Below are positions 50,864 through 60,219 of a stretch of 64,000 bases of DNA, in pieces. The DNA is from Hymenobacter psychrophilus (GTDB lineage Bacteria > Bacteroidota > Bacteroidia > Cytophagales > Hymenobacteraceae), in assembly GCF_900107135.1 (NCBI RefSeq), contig NZ_FNOV01000001.1:248001-312000 (forward strand), given 5' to 3'. Position numbers and translations under genes: made by a program. The stretch's first letter is position 1. The number at the start of each line of letters is the position of its first letter. Under the pieces are notes generated by a model that made no database searches, was not told where the DNA came from, and was given only the letters and a program-made list of their open reading frames with translations.

Positions 50864-51934
50864 CTACCCCGGTGCCTCCCACGCCCCGGCCGGCTGGTAG
50901 TATAGCTGGCCGGCGTCTATGCTGAGTGGGGCCGCCAGGTTGTTGTGGTAAAGCTGACCCGTGCCCAGCCCCTGCGGGAAGCCGGGCCGGGCCACCGTGC
51001 CGGCCAGCTGGCTGATGGCATTCAACCCCACGTTCGACTCCAGGGCCGATGTCAGCCACCAGCCGATGCCGTGGCTGTCGGCCAGCGCGGCCCAATGCTG
51101 GCTGGCGGCCAGTCCGCCCAGTAGCGTGGGCTTAAGCACCAGGTAGGCCGGGCGCACGCGGTCAAGTAGTTCTGCCTGCCGGGCCGGGTCATTCAAGCCA
51201 ATCAGCTCCTCGTCGAGCGCCACCGGCACGGGCGAGTGGCGGCACACCTGGGCCAGCGCCGCCCACTGCCCGGCGGCAATAGGTTGCTCGATGGAGTGCA
51301 ACTCGAACCGGGCCAGCTGCTCGAGCTTGCCCAGTGCCTCAGACGGCGCGAAGGCCCCATTGGCATCCACGCGCAGCGTAAGGCGGTCGGAGCCAGCCAG
51401 GGCCCGGATATCGGCCAGAATACGCAGTTCGGTGGCAAAATCGAGGCTCCCGATTTTGAGCTTCAGGCAGTCGAAGCCCGCGGCCAGCTTAGCCTCAATC
51501 TGTTCGCGCATAAAGGCGGCGTCGCCCATCCACACCAGCCCATTGATGGGCAGGCCGGCCTCGCCCCGGCTGAAAGCGTTGTCGTAGAGCTGGCGGCAGG
51601 CGCCGTTCTGGTAATCGAGGGCAGCGGTTTCGAGGGCGAAGCGCAGCGCCGGCCATTCGGGGCCCACCAAATCGGCCGCTTCCTGCGGCAGCAGCTCGCG
51701 CAGCTGGCGGCGGTTGAACTCGCGCACAAACCCGTCGAGCGTGGCCGCAAAGTCGGGGCCGTGGTCGGGGCTGAGGCCGGCCAGCGGAGCCGCCTCGCCC
51801 CAGCCGGCGCGCTCGGGTGCGGCCGTATCGGAGAGCAGCAGATAGTGCGCCAAGTGCTCGGTGAGGGCCCCGCGGGAGGTGCGGGCCGGGAAGTTGAAAC
51901 GCAGGGCGCGGCTAACGAATTGAAGCTGAAGCAT
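50864..51934 (-). CDS. menC: o-Succinylbenzoate synthase-like enolase-superfamily enzyme
   Basis: 356 residues from the ATG at 51934 (an ATG at 51997 would prepend a basic stretch). Catalytic lysine motif DCLKLKIGSLD, metal ligands in LRVDANGAF, SIEQPIA and VALDEELIG, and second lysine in LVLKPTLLGGL. This order is that of MenC, which dehydrates SHCHC to o-succinylbenzoate in menaquinone synthesis. Dipeptide epimerases share the scaffold. No other men gene is beside it. Confidence 0.85.
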   Translation of the reverse strand: MLQLQFVSRALRFNFPARTSRGALTEHLAHYLLLSDTAAPERAGWGEAAPLAGLSPDHGPDFAATLDGFVREFNRRQLRELLPQEAADLVGPEWPALRFALETAALDYQNGACRQLYDNAFSRGEAGLPINGLVWMGDAAFMREQIEAKLAAGFDCLKLKIGSLDFATELRILADIRALAGSDRLTLRVDANGAFAPSEALGKLEQLARFELHSIEQPIAAGQWAALAQVCRHSPVPVALDEELIGLNDPARQAELLDRVRPAYLVLKPTLLGGLAASQHWAALADSHGIGWWLTSALESNVGLNAISQLAGTVARPGFPQGLGTGQLYHNNLAAPLSIDAGQLYYQPAGAWEAPG

Positions 51935-52068
51935 GTGGACGGGAACAGGGAGCAGCCCACCGCGGCGGGTTTGGGCAATATACAAACTGGCCCTCATGCC
52001 AACGCCGCCCCTAACCGGATATGTCCGGCCGGGGGCGGCGTTGGCATCAGGGCCGGAGCCGGCAACAG

Positions 52069-52362
52069 CTATTCGTTGGTTGTATCCTTGGTTGTGCTAC
52101 GGGTGGCCTGGCCACCCTTACGGCCGGCAGCGCGGGCTTCTTCGGAAGTAAAGCGGTGGCCCCGCCCACTCTGGTGCGAAGCGCGGCCGCCCTCGCTGGC
52201 AATACGGCGCTGGGTGGCCGGGTCCATGGCCGCGAAGCCGCGGGGGCGTTTAATTACGGCTTTTTCGGTGGGGGCCTTAGCGCCAGAGGTTTTCGTAGTT
52301 GCAGTGGCTCCGGTTGCAGTGGCTCCGGTTGCAGTGGAGCGGGCAGTAGGGTTGGCGTTCAT
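52069..52362 (-). CDS. KGG-repeat general stress protein
   Basis: 97 residues from the ATG at 52362. The C-terminal half contains the glycine-rich stress repeat: GFAAMDPATQRRIASEGGRA, SHQSGRGHRFTSEEARAAGRKGGQA. These repeats occur in GsiB and con-10-like desiccation and stress proteins. The N-terminal half contains three copies of ATGAT encoded by a 15-bp tandem repeat (about 52295-52336), a possible site of length variation. Confidence 0.85.
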   Translation of the reverse strand: MNANPTARSTATGATATGATATTKTSGAKAPTEKAVIKRPRGFAAMDPATQRRIASEGGRASHQSGRGHRFTSEEARAAGRKGGQATRSTTKDTTNE

Positions 52363-52437
52363 AGTTGCGGAAAGAAGAGATGAGTGAGCGGCAAAACGGT
52401 AGTGATTTCCAAATCGGTGGCCGGTGGAAGAGCGCAC

Positions 52438-52667
52438 TGGATGAATAGGCTAAATCTTACGTTTAATAAGAAGATTTCAACCACAGATGTAAAGCATTTA
52501 CTGAGGTATAGACAGTAAAATACCACTTTCTACGGACGAGCTCATCCGTATAACTACGCACCAGCTTCGGTAAATCTGCGGGCTGGGACCCGGCTTTGGG
52601 CGGGCGTAAACTACTCGGCCGGTTTAGCGTTTTAGCAGTAGATTCCGCCCTTAAACCGTTTCTGCTT
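52438..52667. other. Intergenic region upstream of egtB, nothing recognised
   Basis: No ORF, strong hairpin or full promoter consensus seen. The first part is AT-richer than the neighbouring genes. Confidence 0.4.
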
Positions 52668-53984
52668 ATGCCCGCTTTCCTCACCTCCGCCCCGGCCCCG
52701 TTGCCCCAGCCGGCGCTGGCTACCCGGCGCAGCTCCGCCGACCGGTTCGCGGCCGTGCGGACGCAGTCGGCGGCCCTGTGCCGGCCTTTGCTGCCCGAAG
52801 ACACCGTGGTGCAGCCCATGCTCGATGTGAGCCCGCCCAAGTGGCACCTGGCGCACACCACCTGGTTCTGGGAAACCTTTCTGCTGCGCGAATACCTGCC
52901 CGGCTACCAGGTTTTCCACCCCGATTACGCCTTTCTGTTCAACTCGTACTACAACTCGCTGGGCTCGCGCGTGAACCGGGCCGACCGGGGCACGCTCTCG
53001 CGCCCGCCCCTGGCCGACGTGTACGCTTACCGCCAAGCCGTTGACGCCGCCATGCAACAGTTGCTGGCCCAACGAGCCGAAACGCTGCCGCCAGCCTTTT
53101 GGGAGGTGTTCGAGCTAGGGCTCCAGCACGAGCAGCAGCACCAGGAACTGCTGGCCACTGACATGAAGTACATCCTCAGTACCAGCCCACTGGCCCCCGC
53201 TTACCTGAATGATAAACCGGCGGCCGACACCTGCCTGCCCGCCCCAAAAGCCACCTGGCTACCGGTAGCGGGCGGCGTGCACCGCATTGGGTTTGAAGGC
53301 GAAGGATTCTGCTTTGACAACGAGCAGGCCCCGCACGATACCTACGTGGCCGATTTTGAGCTACAGAACCGGCTGGTTACCAACGCCGAATACCTGGAAT
53401 TTATGGCCGCCGGCGGCTACCAGGATTTCCGCTACTGGCTGGGCGAGGGCTGGGATTTGGTGCAGCAGCAAGCCTGGCAAGCCCCGCTCTACTGGCTGGA
53501 GCGCGACGGGCAGTGGCTGCGCTTCACCTACCACGGCCTGCAGCCCGTGAACATGGCCGCGCCGGTTACGCACGTAAGCTTTTACGAGGCCGATGCCTAC
53601 GCCCAGTGGCGGGGCTGCCGCCTGCCCACCGAGCAGGAGTGGGAAATTGCGGCCCGCCAGTTCAACCCCAATCCGGCGGCCGGTACCTTCCTGGAAAGCA
53701 GCCTCTTCGACCCGCAGCCCCTGCCGCCCGATGCCGCCCCTGACCAGTGCCACCAGCTGCTCGGCGACGCCTGGGAATGGACCTACTCGGCCTATCATCC
53801 GTATCCCGGCTATCAAAAAGCGGCCGGGGCGCTGGGCGAGTACAACGGCAAGTTCATGGTTAACCAACTGGTGCTGCGCGGCGGCTCCTGCGCCACGCCC
53901 GAAAGCCATATCCGCCTCACCTACCGCAACTTCTTTCATGCCGATAAGCGCTGGCAGTTCACTGGCATCCGCCTGGCTCGTTAG
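52668..53984 (+). CDS. egtB: Ergothioneine biosynthesis sulfoxide synthase EgtB
   Basis: 438 residues from the ATG at 52668. An N-terminal DinB-like domain has iron ligands in KWHLAHTTWFWE (H63) and LGLQHEQQHQELL (H153, H157), the HxxxH spacing of EgtB. The C-terminal FGE-sulfatase-like lectin domain has YHGLQPVNMAAPVTHVSFYE, CRLPTEQEWEIAAR and GDAWEWTYSAY. EgtB joins hercynine to a thiol (gamma-Glu-Cys or Cys) using oxygen. egtA and egtC are absent here, hinting at the cysteine-using type. egtD follows 76 bases on. Confidence 0.93.
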   Translation: MPAFLTSAPAPLPQPALATRRSSADRFAAVRTQSAALCRPLLPEDTVVQPMLDVSPPKWHLAHTTWFWETFLLREYLPGYQVFHPDYAFLFNSYYNSLGSRVNRADRGTLSRPPLADVYAYRQAVDAAMQQLLAQRAETLPPAFWEVFELGLQHEQQHQELLATDMKYILSTSPLAPAYLNDKPAADTCLPAPKATWLPVAGGVHRIGFEGEGFCFDNEQAPHDTYVADFELQNRLVTNAEYLEFMAAGGYQDFRYWLGEGWDLVQQQAWQAPLYWLERDGQWLRFTYHGLQPVNMAAPVTHVSFYEADAYAQWRGCRLPTEQEWEIAARQFNPNPAAGTFLESSLFDPQPLPPDAAPDQCHQLLGDAWEWTYSAYHPYPGYQKAAGALGEYNGKFMVNQLVLRGGSCATPESHIRLTYRNFFHADKRWQFTGIRLAR

Positions 53985-54060
53985 CAGTTAGCCAACAGAA
54001 CTGATTCAGCAGCCAACAGTAGCCAGCCAACCGCTGTTACTACTGCCCAAATACACCTCT

Positions 54061-55080
54061 ATGCCTCACCACCCTACTGTTCAGGCCGCCGAGTTGGCGC
54101 CGTCCTCAACTATCGTTGCCGACCCTAATTTGCTGCTGCAAGCGCACGTGCGCCAGGGGCTGGCCCGGCCGTTCAAGGCACTGTCGTCGATGTATTTCTA
54201 TGACGATGAAGGCAGCCGGCTGTTCCAGCAGATTATGGCCCTGCCGGAATACTACCCCACCCGCACCGAGTTTGCGCTGCTCAGTCGCCACCGCGCGGCT
54301 ATTGCGCGGGCCCTGCGCCCCCAGAACCCGGCCGAGCCGTTTTTTCTGCTGGAACTGGGGGCCGGCGACGGGCTGAAAACCAAGATTCTACTGCGCGAGC
54401 TACTGGAAGAAGGCGCTGACTTTACCTATGTACCAGTTGATATTTCGGCGGCGGCGCTCGAAGGGCTGGGGGCCAGTTTGCAGGCCGAACTGCCCACCCT
54501 GCGCGTGGAGCCCGTAGTGGCCGACTACGCCGACGCGCTGGGGCTGATGGCCGCTCGGCCGGGCCGCAAGGCAGTGCTGTTTCTGGGCTCCAACATCGGC
54601 AACTTCAGCCCCGAAGAGCGCCAGCAGTTTCTGCAACGCCTCGCCCGCCCCCTCACCGCCGACGACCGGCTGCTCATCGGCTTCGACCTGCAGAAGGACC
54701 CACGCCTGATTCGCGCCGCCTACGACGACAGCCAGGGGGTAACGGCCGCCTTTAACTACAACCTGCTGCACCGCCTCAACCGGGAGATGGAAGCCGATTT
54801 CGACCTCGACTACTGGCAGCACTACACCGACTACAACCCGCTCACCGGGGCTGTGCGCTCGTTTCTGGCCAGCACCCGTGCCCAGACGGTGCATTTCGCT
54901 GCCCTGGACTGGTCGGTTGATTTCCGGGCCTGGGAGATGATTCATACCGAAAACTCCTATAAATTCACCCGGCCTGGTATCGAGGCTGCCGCGCAGGAAG
55001 CCGGGCTGCAGGTGGCGGAATTTTTCACCGACGAGCAGGACTACTTTGCCGACGTGCTGCTGCGGCGCCAAGACGCTTAG
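54061..55080 (+). CDS. egtD: L-histidine N-alpha-trimethyltransferase EgtD
   Basis: 339 residues. The SAM-binding motif is FLLELGAGDGLKTKILL (about 95-111), with YFYDDEGSRLFQQIMALPEYYPTRTE at the start, LFLGSNIGNFSPEE and late conserved IHTENSYKFTRPGIE. It methylates histidine three times to hercynine, the substrate of EgtB. It is downstream of egtB in the same direction. Confidence 0.95.
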   Translation: MPHHPTVQAAELAPSSTIVADPNLLLQAHVRQGLARPFKALSSMYFYDDEGSRLFQQIMALPEYYPTRTEFALLSRHRAAIARALRPQNPAEPFFLLELGAGDGLKTKILLRELLEEGADFTYVPVDISAAALEGLGASLQAELPTLRVEPVVADYADALGLMAARPGRKAVLFLGSNIGNFSPEERQQFLQRLARPLTADDRLLIGFDLQKDPRLIRAAYDDSQGVTAAFNYNLLHRLNREMEADFDLDYWQHYTDYNPLTGAVRSFLASTRAQTVHFAALDWSVDFRAWEMIHTENSYKFTRPGIEAAAQEAGLQVAEFFTDEQDYFADVLLRRQDA

Positions 55081-55151
55081 CTTGTGCTGCGGCAGCCCGC
55101 ATGGGCTTTCGAGCTACTGCGCTTCTTCGGCTTGCTTTTTCCTGCTTACTC

Positions 55152-56246
55152 ATGAATACTCCTGTTTCCCTGGCCTCGGGCTACGGCAACTTTGCGGTGC
55201 CTCCCGAAGCTGCCGGCGCGGCCGCTCATGCCTTCCAAACTTCCCCGCTAACGGTGCTGCCCGCCGCCGGCTCCGAGGCGCTGCGGGCGGCCCTGGCAGG
55301 GCGGCCCCGACCGGCCGACGCCGCCCCACTAGGGCCGGCCAACGTGGTGATTACGCCCGGGGCCAAGGCGGCGCTGTTTGCGCTGCTGAAAACTGTCCTC
55401 CGCCCCGGCGACGAAGTGCTACTGCCCACACCCAGCTGGTTTGGGTTCGATGAGTTGGTCGCCCGCGCCGGCGGCACGCTCCGCACCCTGCCCCTCAGCC
55501 CCGACAACAACTACGCCCTGCCGGCCGAGCAGCTGCGGGGGGCATTATCAAGCCGCACGCGGGTGCTGCTGTTCACCAACCCTGGCAACCCCACTGGCCG
55601 CCGCTACAGCCGGGCCGAGCTGGCCGGCTGGCTGCAGGTAGCGGCCGAGTTTCCCGACCTCTATCTGCTCAGCGACGAGATTTACGACCTCATCTATTTC
55701 GAGCCCGAGCCACCTGTTTCGCTGCTCGATTTTCCTGATCCGCGTGGTCGGCACTTAGTGGTAAACGGCTTCAGCAAGTCACTGGCCCTGATAGGGTGGG
55801 GGATGGGCTACCTGGTGGCCCCGGCGCCCGTGGCCGCCGCCAGTGCCGCCTGGCAGCATGCTACCGGCGCGGCGGTGCCCGCCCCCCTGCAGGCCGCGGC
55901 GCTGGCCGTAACCGAGGCCGCCGCCGAAGTAGCCGGCCGCCTGCTGCAGCAACTGCGCCCCACCCGGGCCTACCTGCACGATTTTCTGGCTACGCTGCCG
56001 GCCACCGGGCAACCGCTGCTGCCGGCCGGCACCTACTACGCCTTCCCCGATCTGCGCGCCTACCTGAGTTCTGGCCTGCTACCCGCCCCAGCCTCGGCCG
56101 AGCTGATGAGCCGCCTGCGCACGGCCGGTGTCGAGGTAGTGGACGGAGCCGGCTGCCATGCGCCCGGTTTTGCGCGCATCTCCTACGCCGTTGCGGAAGC
56201 CGACCTGGCCACGGCCTGCCAGCGCATGACAGCAGTGCTGAGGTGA
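55152..56246 (+). CDS. Fold-type-I PLP enzyme (class I/II aminotransferase-like), possible EgtE-type lyase
   Basis: 364 residues from the ATG at 55152 (an ATG at 55101 adds a hydrophobic stretch). Motifs: VVITPGAKAALFALLK, FTNPGNPTGRRYS, LLSDEIYDLIYFEP and the PLP lysine in VNGFSKSLALIGWGMGYL. By sequence it looks like an aspartate-type aminotransferase, but MalY/PatB C-S lyases share this fold. It begins 71 bases after egtD. Ergothioneine synthesis from hercynylcysteine sulfoxide needs a PLP C-S lyase (EgtE), so this gene is a candidate. That role is inference. Confidence 0.75.
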   Translation: MNTPVSLASGYGNFAVPPEAAGAAAHAFQTSPLTVLPAAGSEALRAALAGRPRPADAAPLGPANVVITPGAKAALFALLKTVLRPGDEVLLPTPSWFGFDELVARAGGTLRTLPLSPDNNYALPAEQLRGALSSRTRVLLFTNPGNPTGRRYSRAELAGWLQVAAEFPDLYLLSDEIYDLIYFEPEPPVSLLDFPDPRGRHLVVNGFSKSLALIGWGMGYLVAPAPVAAASAAWQHATGAAVPAPLQAAALAVTEAAAEVAGRLLQQLRPTRAYLHDFLATLPATGQPLLPAGTYYAFPDLRAYLSSGLLPAPASAELMSRLRTAGVEVVDGAGCHAPGFARISYAVAEADLATACQRMTAVLR

Positions 56247-56301
56247 GAGGCCAGATGAGTAGCAGGGGAGTAAGAGAGTCATTCACTACCTATTACTAGT
56301 T

Positions 56302-56309
56302 TACCTTTG
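56302..56309 (+). promoter_or_regulatory. -7 element (TACCTTTG) upstream of the MATE gene
   Basis: A perfect TAnnTTTG box 23 bases before the ATG. No clear TTG at -33. It suggests the MATE gene has its own promoter. Confidence 0.5.
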
Positions 56310-56332
56310 CGGCTCCTTTTTGCCGCCTGGTT

Positions 56333-57718
56333 ATGCTTCCTTCTACTTTTCGCTCGCATCTCAATCCCACACTCAGCCTGGCTTACCCGGTGGTGCTTAG
56401 CCAGTTGGGGCACGTGCTGGTGAACGTGGTCGACAGTATGGTAGTGGGCCAGACGGGCAAGATTCCGCTGGCGGCCGTGTCGCTGGCCGTGAGCGTGAGC
56501 ACTGTGGTGATGGTGCTGGGCCTGGGCCTGACGATGGGCATCACGCCGCTGGTAGCCGCCGCCGATGGCCGCCAGGATGTGGCCGCCAACGGCCGCCTGC
56601 TCGTGAACGGGGTGTGGCTGAGTGCCGTGGCCGGACTGGTGCTGGCTGCGCTGGGGTTTGTGGTGCCGGCGCTGCTGCCTCACCTGGGCCAGCCCGAGGC
56701 AGTGGTGCTGCTGGCGGCGCCCTGGGTGAAGGTGCTGTTCCTGTCGTTTTTCCCGCTGATGGTTTTCCAGGGCTTCAAGCAGTTTGCCGAGGGCCTGGGC
56801 CTTACCCGCCAGGCCATGGTGCTGTCAATCCAGGCCAACGTGGTGAATGCCGTACTCTGCTACGGGCTGGTGTTTGGCAAGTTGGGCATGCCAAATATGG
56901 GCATGATGGGCGCCGCCTGGGCCACGCTGATTGCCCGCGTGTTGATGGCTATTCTGATGGCCTGGTACGTGTTGCGGGCCGCGCGGCTGCAGCCCTACCG
57001 CCTGGCCGCGCAGGCCAACCTGCAGCCCGATAAAGCGGTGTTGCGCCGCTTGCTGGGCCTGGGCATGCCCATTGGCGTGCAGATGACGTTCGAGATGGGC
57101 GCGTTCAGCTTCTCGGCTATTATGATCGGCTGGCTCGGCGCTACTCAGCTGGCGGCCCACCAGATTGCCATCAACGTGGCCTCGGTTACCTACATGGCGG
57201 CCAGCGGCATCGGGGCGGCGGCCACCATCCGGGTGGGTAAGTTTTTCGGGGCCCACGATGGCCCCCGGGCCCGGCAGGCCGGCCTGATGGCCTACCTGCT
57301 CACGTTTACCTTTATGGGTTTGATGGGCCTGCTGCTGGTGCTGGTTCGCAACTATCTGCCGTTCTATTACAACAACGACCCCGCCGTGGTGGCCCAGGCC
57401 GCTACGCTGCTACTGATTGCCGCCGCCTTCCAGATTTCCGATGGCCTGCAGGTAGTGGGCCTGGGCGCATTGCGGGGCCTCGAAGACGTGAAAGTGCCCT
57501 CGGTGGTGGCCCTGCTGGCCTACTGGGTGGTGGCCCTGCCGCTGGGCTACGTGCTGGCCTTTAAGCTGAACTGGGGCGCGGTGGGTGTGTGGCTGGGTCT
57601 GCTCACGGGCCTGACGCTGGTGGCCGGGTTGTTGCTGCTGCGTTTCTACCGCCGCCCCCAACTAGCCGCCGATGCCAGCACTGCCTCCCTGAACGAACCG
57701 GCCCTGGCCATACGGTAA
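56333..57718 (+). CDS. MATE-family efflux transporter
   Basis: 461 residues, about twelve membrane helices. The N-terminal segment LAYPVVLSQLGHVLVNVVDSMVVGQTGKIPLAAVSLA is the MATE signature, mirrored in the second half by QMTFEMGAFSFSAIMIGWLG then TQLAAHQIAINVASVTYM. It is an inner-membrane Na or H antiporter exporting organic cations or drugs. It follows the ergothioneine genes but has its own promoter box, so any link to ergothioneine is speculative. Confidence 0.93.
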   Translation: MLPSTFRSHLNPTLSLAYPVVLSQLGHVLVNVVDSMVVGQTGKIPLAAVSLAVSVSTVVMVLGLGLTMGITPLVAAADGRQDVAANGRLLVNGVWLSAVAGLVLAALGFVVPALLPHLGQPEAVVLLAAPWVKVLFLSFFPLMVFQGFKQFAEGLGLTRQAMVLSIQANVVNAVLCYGLVFGKLGMPNMGMMGAAWATLIARVLMAILMAWYVLRAARLQPYRLAAQANLQPDKAVLRRLLGLGMPIGVQMTFEMGAFSFSAIMIGWLGATQLAAHQIAINVASVTYMAASGIGAAATIRVGKFFGAHDGPRARQAGLMAYLLTFTFMGLMGLLLVLVRNYLPFYYNNDPAVVAQAATLLLIAAAFQISDGLQVVGLGALRGLEDVKVPSVVALLAYWVVALPLGYVLAFKLNWGAVGVWLGLLTGLTLVAGLLLLRFYRRPQLAADASTASLNEPALAIR

Positions 57719-57782
57719 GTGAGCGGTTGGTGAAACAAACAAAAGCTGTCAGTTAACAGCTATACACCAATAGCTTAAAAAT

Positions 57783-58328
57783 ATGCTCTTTCCTGCTCCC
57801 ATCTGGCTTCTGAGTTTGCTGCTACCGATGCCCGGCCCGGCCCAGGTTACGCCGCCGGTCCCCAAAATCAGTTGGAGCGCTGCCCGCCCGCTTACCTGGG
57901 CCGACTTCCGGGCCCGCCCCAACACCGACCGGCTGGCGGCCCTCACTGCCTCCACCATCGACGCCACCATTGGCTGCGTTGATTTCCACTTCTCGGGCAA
58001 GGTGCAGGCCACGTTTGCGCCCTCCGAGTCGTGGGTGCGCAACGCGGCCCAGGCCTCGCCGGCGCTGCTGCGCCACGAGCAGCTGCATTTCGACCTGACG
58101 GAAGTACATGCCCGCATGCTGCGCCAGAAGCTGAGTCTCATTAAGTTCGACTGCCTGCACCTGCAACCGGCCTTCAACAACATCACGAAAGTGGCCTTCC
58201 TGGCCTGGCAGCGCGATGAGGCACGCTACGACCAGGAAAGCAACCATGGTCTCAACGCACCCAAACAAGCCGAGTGGGAACAGAAAACCCGTCTGCGACT
58301 GGAGCAGCTCGACGCATTTGCCGAGTAA
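57783..58328 (+). CDS. DUF922-family putative exported metallopeptidase
   Basis: 181 residues with an N-terminal signal ([17 protein letters not shown]). It has [19 protein letters not shown], a beta-rich part, then [35 protein letters not shown], the DUF922 motif with HEQxH acting like HExxH. Predicted zinc-dependent periplasmic protease, activity unproven. A short gap with an inverted repeat leads to csaA. Confidence 0.8.
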   Translation: MLFPAPIWLLSLLLPMPGPAQVTPPVPKISWSAARPLTWADFRARPNTDRLAALTASTIDATIGCVDFHFSGKVQATFAPSESWVRNAAQASPALLRHEQLHFDLTEVHARMLRQKLSLIKFDCLHLQPAFNNITKVAFLAWQRDEARYDQESNHGLNAPKQAEWEQKTRLRLEQLDAFAE

Positions 58329-58337
58329 GTAGGCGAT

Positions 58338-58427
58338 ATGGTGAGATGATGAGTTTGACGCTCGGTAACCCTGATTGCGCAACTTGCGCCGTCGGGCCGC
58401 TGAAGCATCAAACTCACTATCTCACCA
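58338..58427. repeat. Inverted repeat, 20-bp arms, two mismatches
   Basis: ATGGTGAGAT..TGAGTTTGA at 58338-58357 faces its complement at 58408-58427. It occupies most of the gap between the DUF922 gene and csaA. Confidence 0.7.
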
Positions 58428-58444
58428 TTTCACTATTTCACCTC

Positions 58445-58777
58445 ATGCTAACCTGGGAAGAATTCGAGCGCGTGGATATGCGCGTGGGGACTATCGTGGA
58501 GGCGCACGAGTTCCCGGAGGCACGGCAGCCGGCCTACCGGCTGCTGATTGATTTGGGGCCCGAAATCGGCCTGCGCAAGTCCAGCGCCCAGATTACGCAC
58601 CATTACCGGGCCACCGACCTGCCGGGCCTGCAGGTACTGTGCGTAGTGAACTTTCCGCCCAAGCAAATCGGGCCGTTGCGCTCCGAAGTGCTGGTTACCG
58701 GCGCCCCCGATGCGGCCGGCCACATCGTGCTGGCCACGCTGGCCGCCCCGCTGCCCAACGGCAGCCGCCTGCGGTGA
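58445..58777 (+). CDS. csaA: CsaA-type tRNA-binding-domain chaperone
   Basis: 110 residues from the ATG at 58445, the normal CsaA start ([20 protein letters not shown]). The OB-fold tRNA-binding domain continues through [45 protein letters not shown] and ends LPNGSRLR. CsaA is a small dimeric protein linked to protein export or chaperone function in Bacillus. Upstream in-frame codons from 58274 overlap the DUF922 gene and are not used. Confidence 0.92.
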   Translation: MLTWEEFERVDMRVGTIVEAHEFPEARQPAYRLLIDLGPEIGLRKSSAQITHHYRATDLPGLQVLCVVNFPPKQIGPLRSEVLVTGAPDAAGHIVLATLAAPLPNGSRLR

Positions 58778-58791
58778 GTGAGTGAAAAAGC

Positions 58792-58892
58792 CCGTCATTC
58801 TGAGCGGAGCGAAGAATCTCGCGTGCCACAGTAATTCCTGACGACAGGGTTAGCGTTGCACGCGAGATTCTTCGCTTCGCTCAGAATGACGG
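58792..58892. repeat. Inverted-repeat element, 34-bp arms, one mismatch
   Basis: Bases 58792-58825 face 58859-58892. The arm motif GTCATTCTGAGC-GAGCGAAGAATCTCGCGTG is shared with the element at 6280-6377. It lies between the convergent csaA and DUF4296 genes. Confidence 0.92.
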
Positions 58893-58907
58893 TCTATTTT
58901 CCCTCCC

Positions 58908-59282
58908 TTACTTCTCAAGGGTGGCGAGGCTATCGACGACGGACTTATAGAGTTTGTTCAGCTCCTGGCCCTGGATGGCGTAGTAGCGGAAGCTCTGGGT
59001 GAAGGTGGAGTCCGAGACTTCGTGGCGCCAGTAAATTTTCTTCTGCTCCTGCCGAAACAGGGCCCGGCTGGAGTCGGGCGTCAGACCAGCCGACTCGACG
59101 CGAGCTTCCAGCGTGTGCAGCTCAACCAGCAGGTTCACCATTTTGTCGGGGGGCAGTAGTTGGGCGGGGGCGGGCACCTCGTCGGTCTTCTGGCAGGCGC
59201 TGGCAGTCAGCAACAAAGCCGATAGCAGCGCCGATACCAGCACTCGGTGGGCAGGGGAGAGGCAGTGGGAAATTCGTTTCAC
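58908..59282 (-). CDS. DUF4296-family lipoprotein
   Basis: 124 residues. Signal and lipobox ALLLTASAC (cysteine about 30). The mature part LLPPDKMVNLLVELHTLEARVESAGL, then LFRQEQKKIYWRHEVSDSTFTQSFRYYAIQGQELNKLY, is the Bacteroidota DUF4296 pattern. Function unknown. A perfect TAACTTTG box on the minus strand (59295-59288) ends five bases before the ATG, consistent with a leaderless or very short-leader mRNA. Confidence 0.85.
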   Translation of the reverse strand: MKRISHCLSPAHRVLVSALLSALLLTASACQKTDEVPAPAQLLPPDKMVNLLVELHTLEARVESAGLTPDSSRALFRQEQKKIYWRHEVSDSTFTQSFRYYAIQGQELNKLYKSVVDSLATLEK

Positions 59283-59287
59283 GAAGG

Positions 59288-59295
59288 CAAAGTTA
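59288..59295 (-). promoter_or_regulatory. -7 element (TAACTTTG) for the DUF4296 gene
   Basis: A perfect TAnnTTTG box on the minus strand, five bases before the start codon. Confidence 0.45.
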
Positions 59296-59319
59296 GGTCA
59301 ATGCTGTAGTTTAGGCCGA

Positions 59320-60219
59320 ATGAAACCCGCCGATTCGCCCTTTCAGCAGCTTGTGCGCCGCCTGCGGCAGATGGAAATCCGCATTTTAAAGGCCGTGGAT
59401 GCCCAGTTGCAGGGCAATTTTCACTCCGTATTTAAAGGTACGGGCCTGGAAGTGGACGAGGTGCGCCTGTACCAGTACGGCGACGAAGTGCGGGCCATCG
59501 ACTGGGCCGTAAGCAGCAAAGGCCACGGCACGTTCGTGAAAACCTACAAGGAAGAGCGCGAGCAGCAGGTGCTGCTGCTGCTCGATGTGAGTGCCTCGCA
59601 GCAGGTGGGCGCGGCCGGCCGCCGCAAGCTCGATGTGGGCCGCGACATTTGTGGGGTGCTGGCACTGGCCGCCGCCCGCCAGGATGCCCAGCTCGGCCTG
59701 CTGGCCTTCTCCGACCAGAAGGAGCTGTACCTGCCCTCGGGCAAAGGCACCCACCACGCCTACGCCCTCATTAAACGGCTGTATGAGCTGGCGCCCCAGC
59801 ACCGGCAAACGGCGGTGGCGGCCGGCATCAAGCAGGCGCTGGGGCTGCTGAAGCGGCGCAGCATTGTGCTGCTTATTTCCGATTTTATCGACGCCGATTA
59901 TGAGCGCGAGCTAACCATGCTGGCCCGCAAACACGATTTAGTGGTGCTGCAACTGCTCGACCAGCGCGAGCAGGAGTTCCCGCCTCTGGGCATTATTCCG
60001 CTCCACGACCAGGAATCGGGCCGCACCGTGTGGACCAACACCTCGTCGGCCGCTTTTCGGGCCCGCTACCGGGCCACCTACGAGCAGAATCACGCCCAGA
60101 TTGGCCAGATTTGCCGCCGCCACCGCACCGAGTTCCTATCCATCAGCACCGCCACCGACTTCGTTCCCCAGCTGGTGAACCTGTTCCGGCGGCGCAACCA
60201 ACGTGGGAGTCGTGGGTAA
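59320..60219 (+). CDS. DUF58-domain protein of the Bat operon
   Basis: 299 residues from the ATG at 59320 (upstream in-frame codons run antisense through the DUF4296 gene). It has GLEVDEVRLYQYGDEVRAIDWAVSSKGHGTFVKTYKEERE, the DUF58 signature, then a VWA-like region with VLLLLDVSASQQV and LLISDFIDADYERELTML. These cytosolic proteins accompany MoxR ATPases and BatA/B in stress or envelope complexes. No moxR gene is upstream in the window. The next gene overlaps its end by 8-17 bases. Confidence 0.92.
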   Translation: MKPADSPFQQLVRRLRQMEIRILKAVDAQLQGNFHSVFKGTGLEVDEVRLYQYGDEVRAIDWAVSSKGHGTFVKTYKEEREQQVLLLLDVSASQQVGAAGRRKLDVGRDICGVLALAAARQDAQLGLLAFSDQKELYLPSGKGTHHAYALIKRLYELAPQHRQTAVAAGIKQALGLLKRRSIVLLISDFIDADYERELTMLARKHDLVVLQLLDQREQEFPPLGIIPLHDQESGRTVWTNTSSAAFRARYRATYEQNHAQIGQICRRHRTEFLSISTATDFVPQLVNLFRRRNQRGSRG

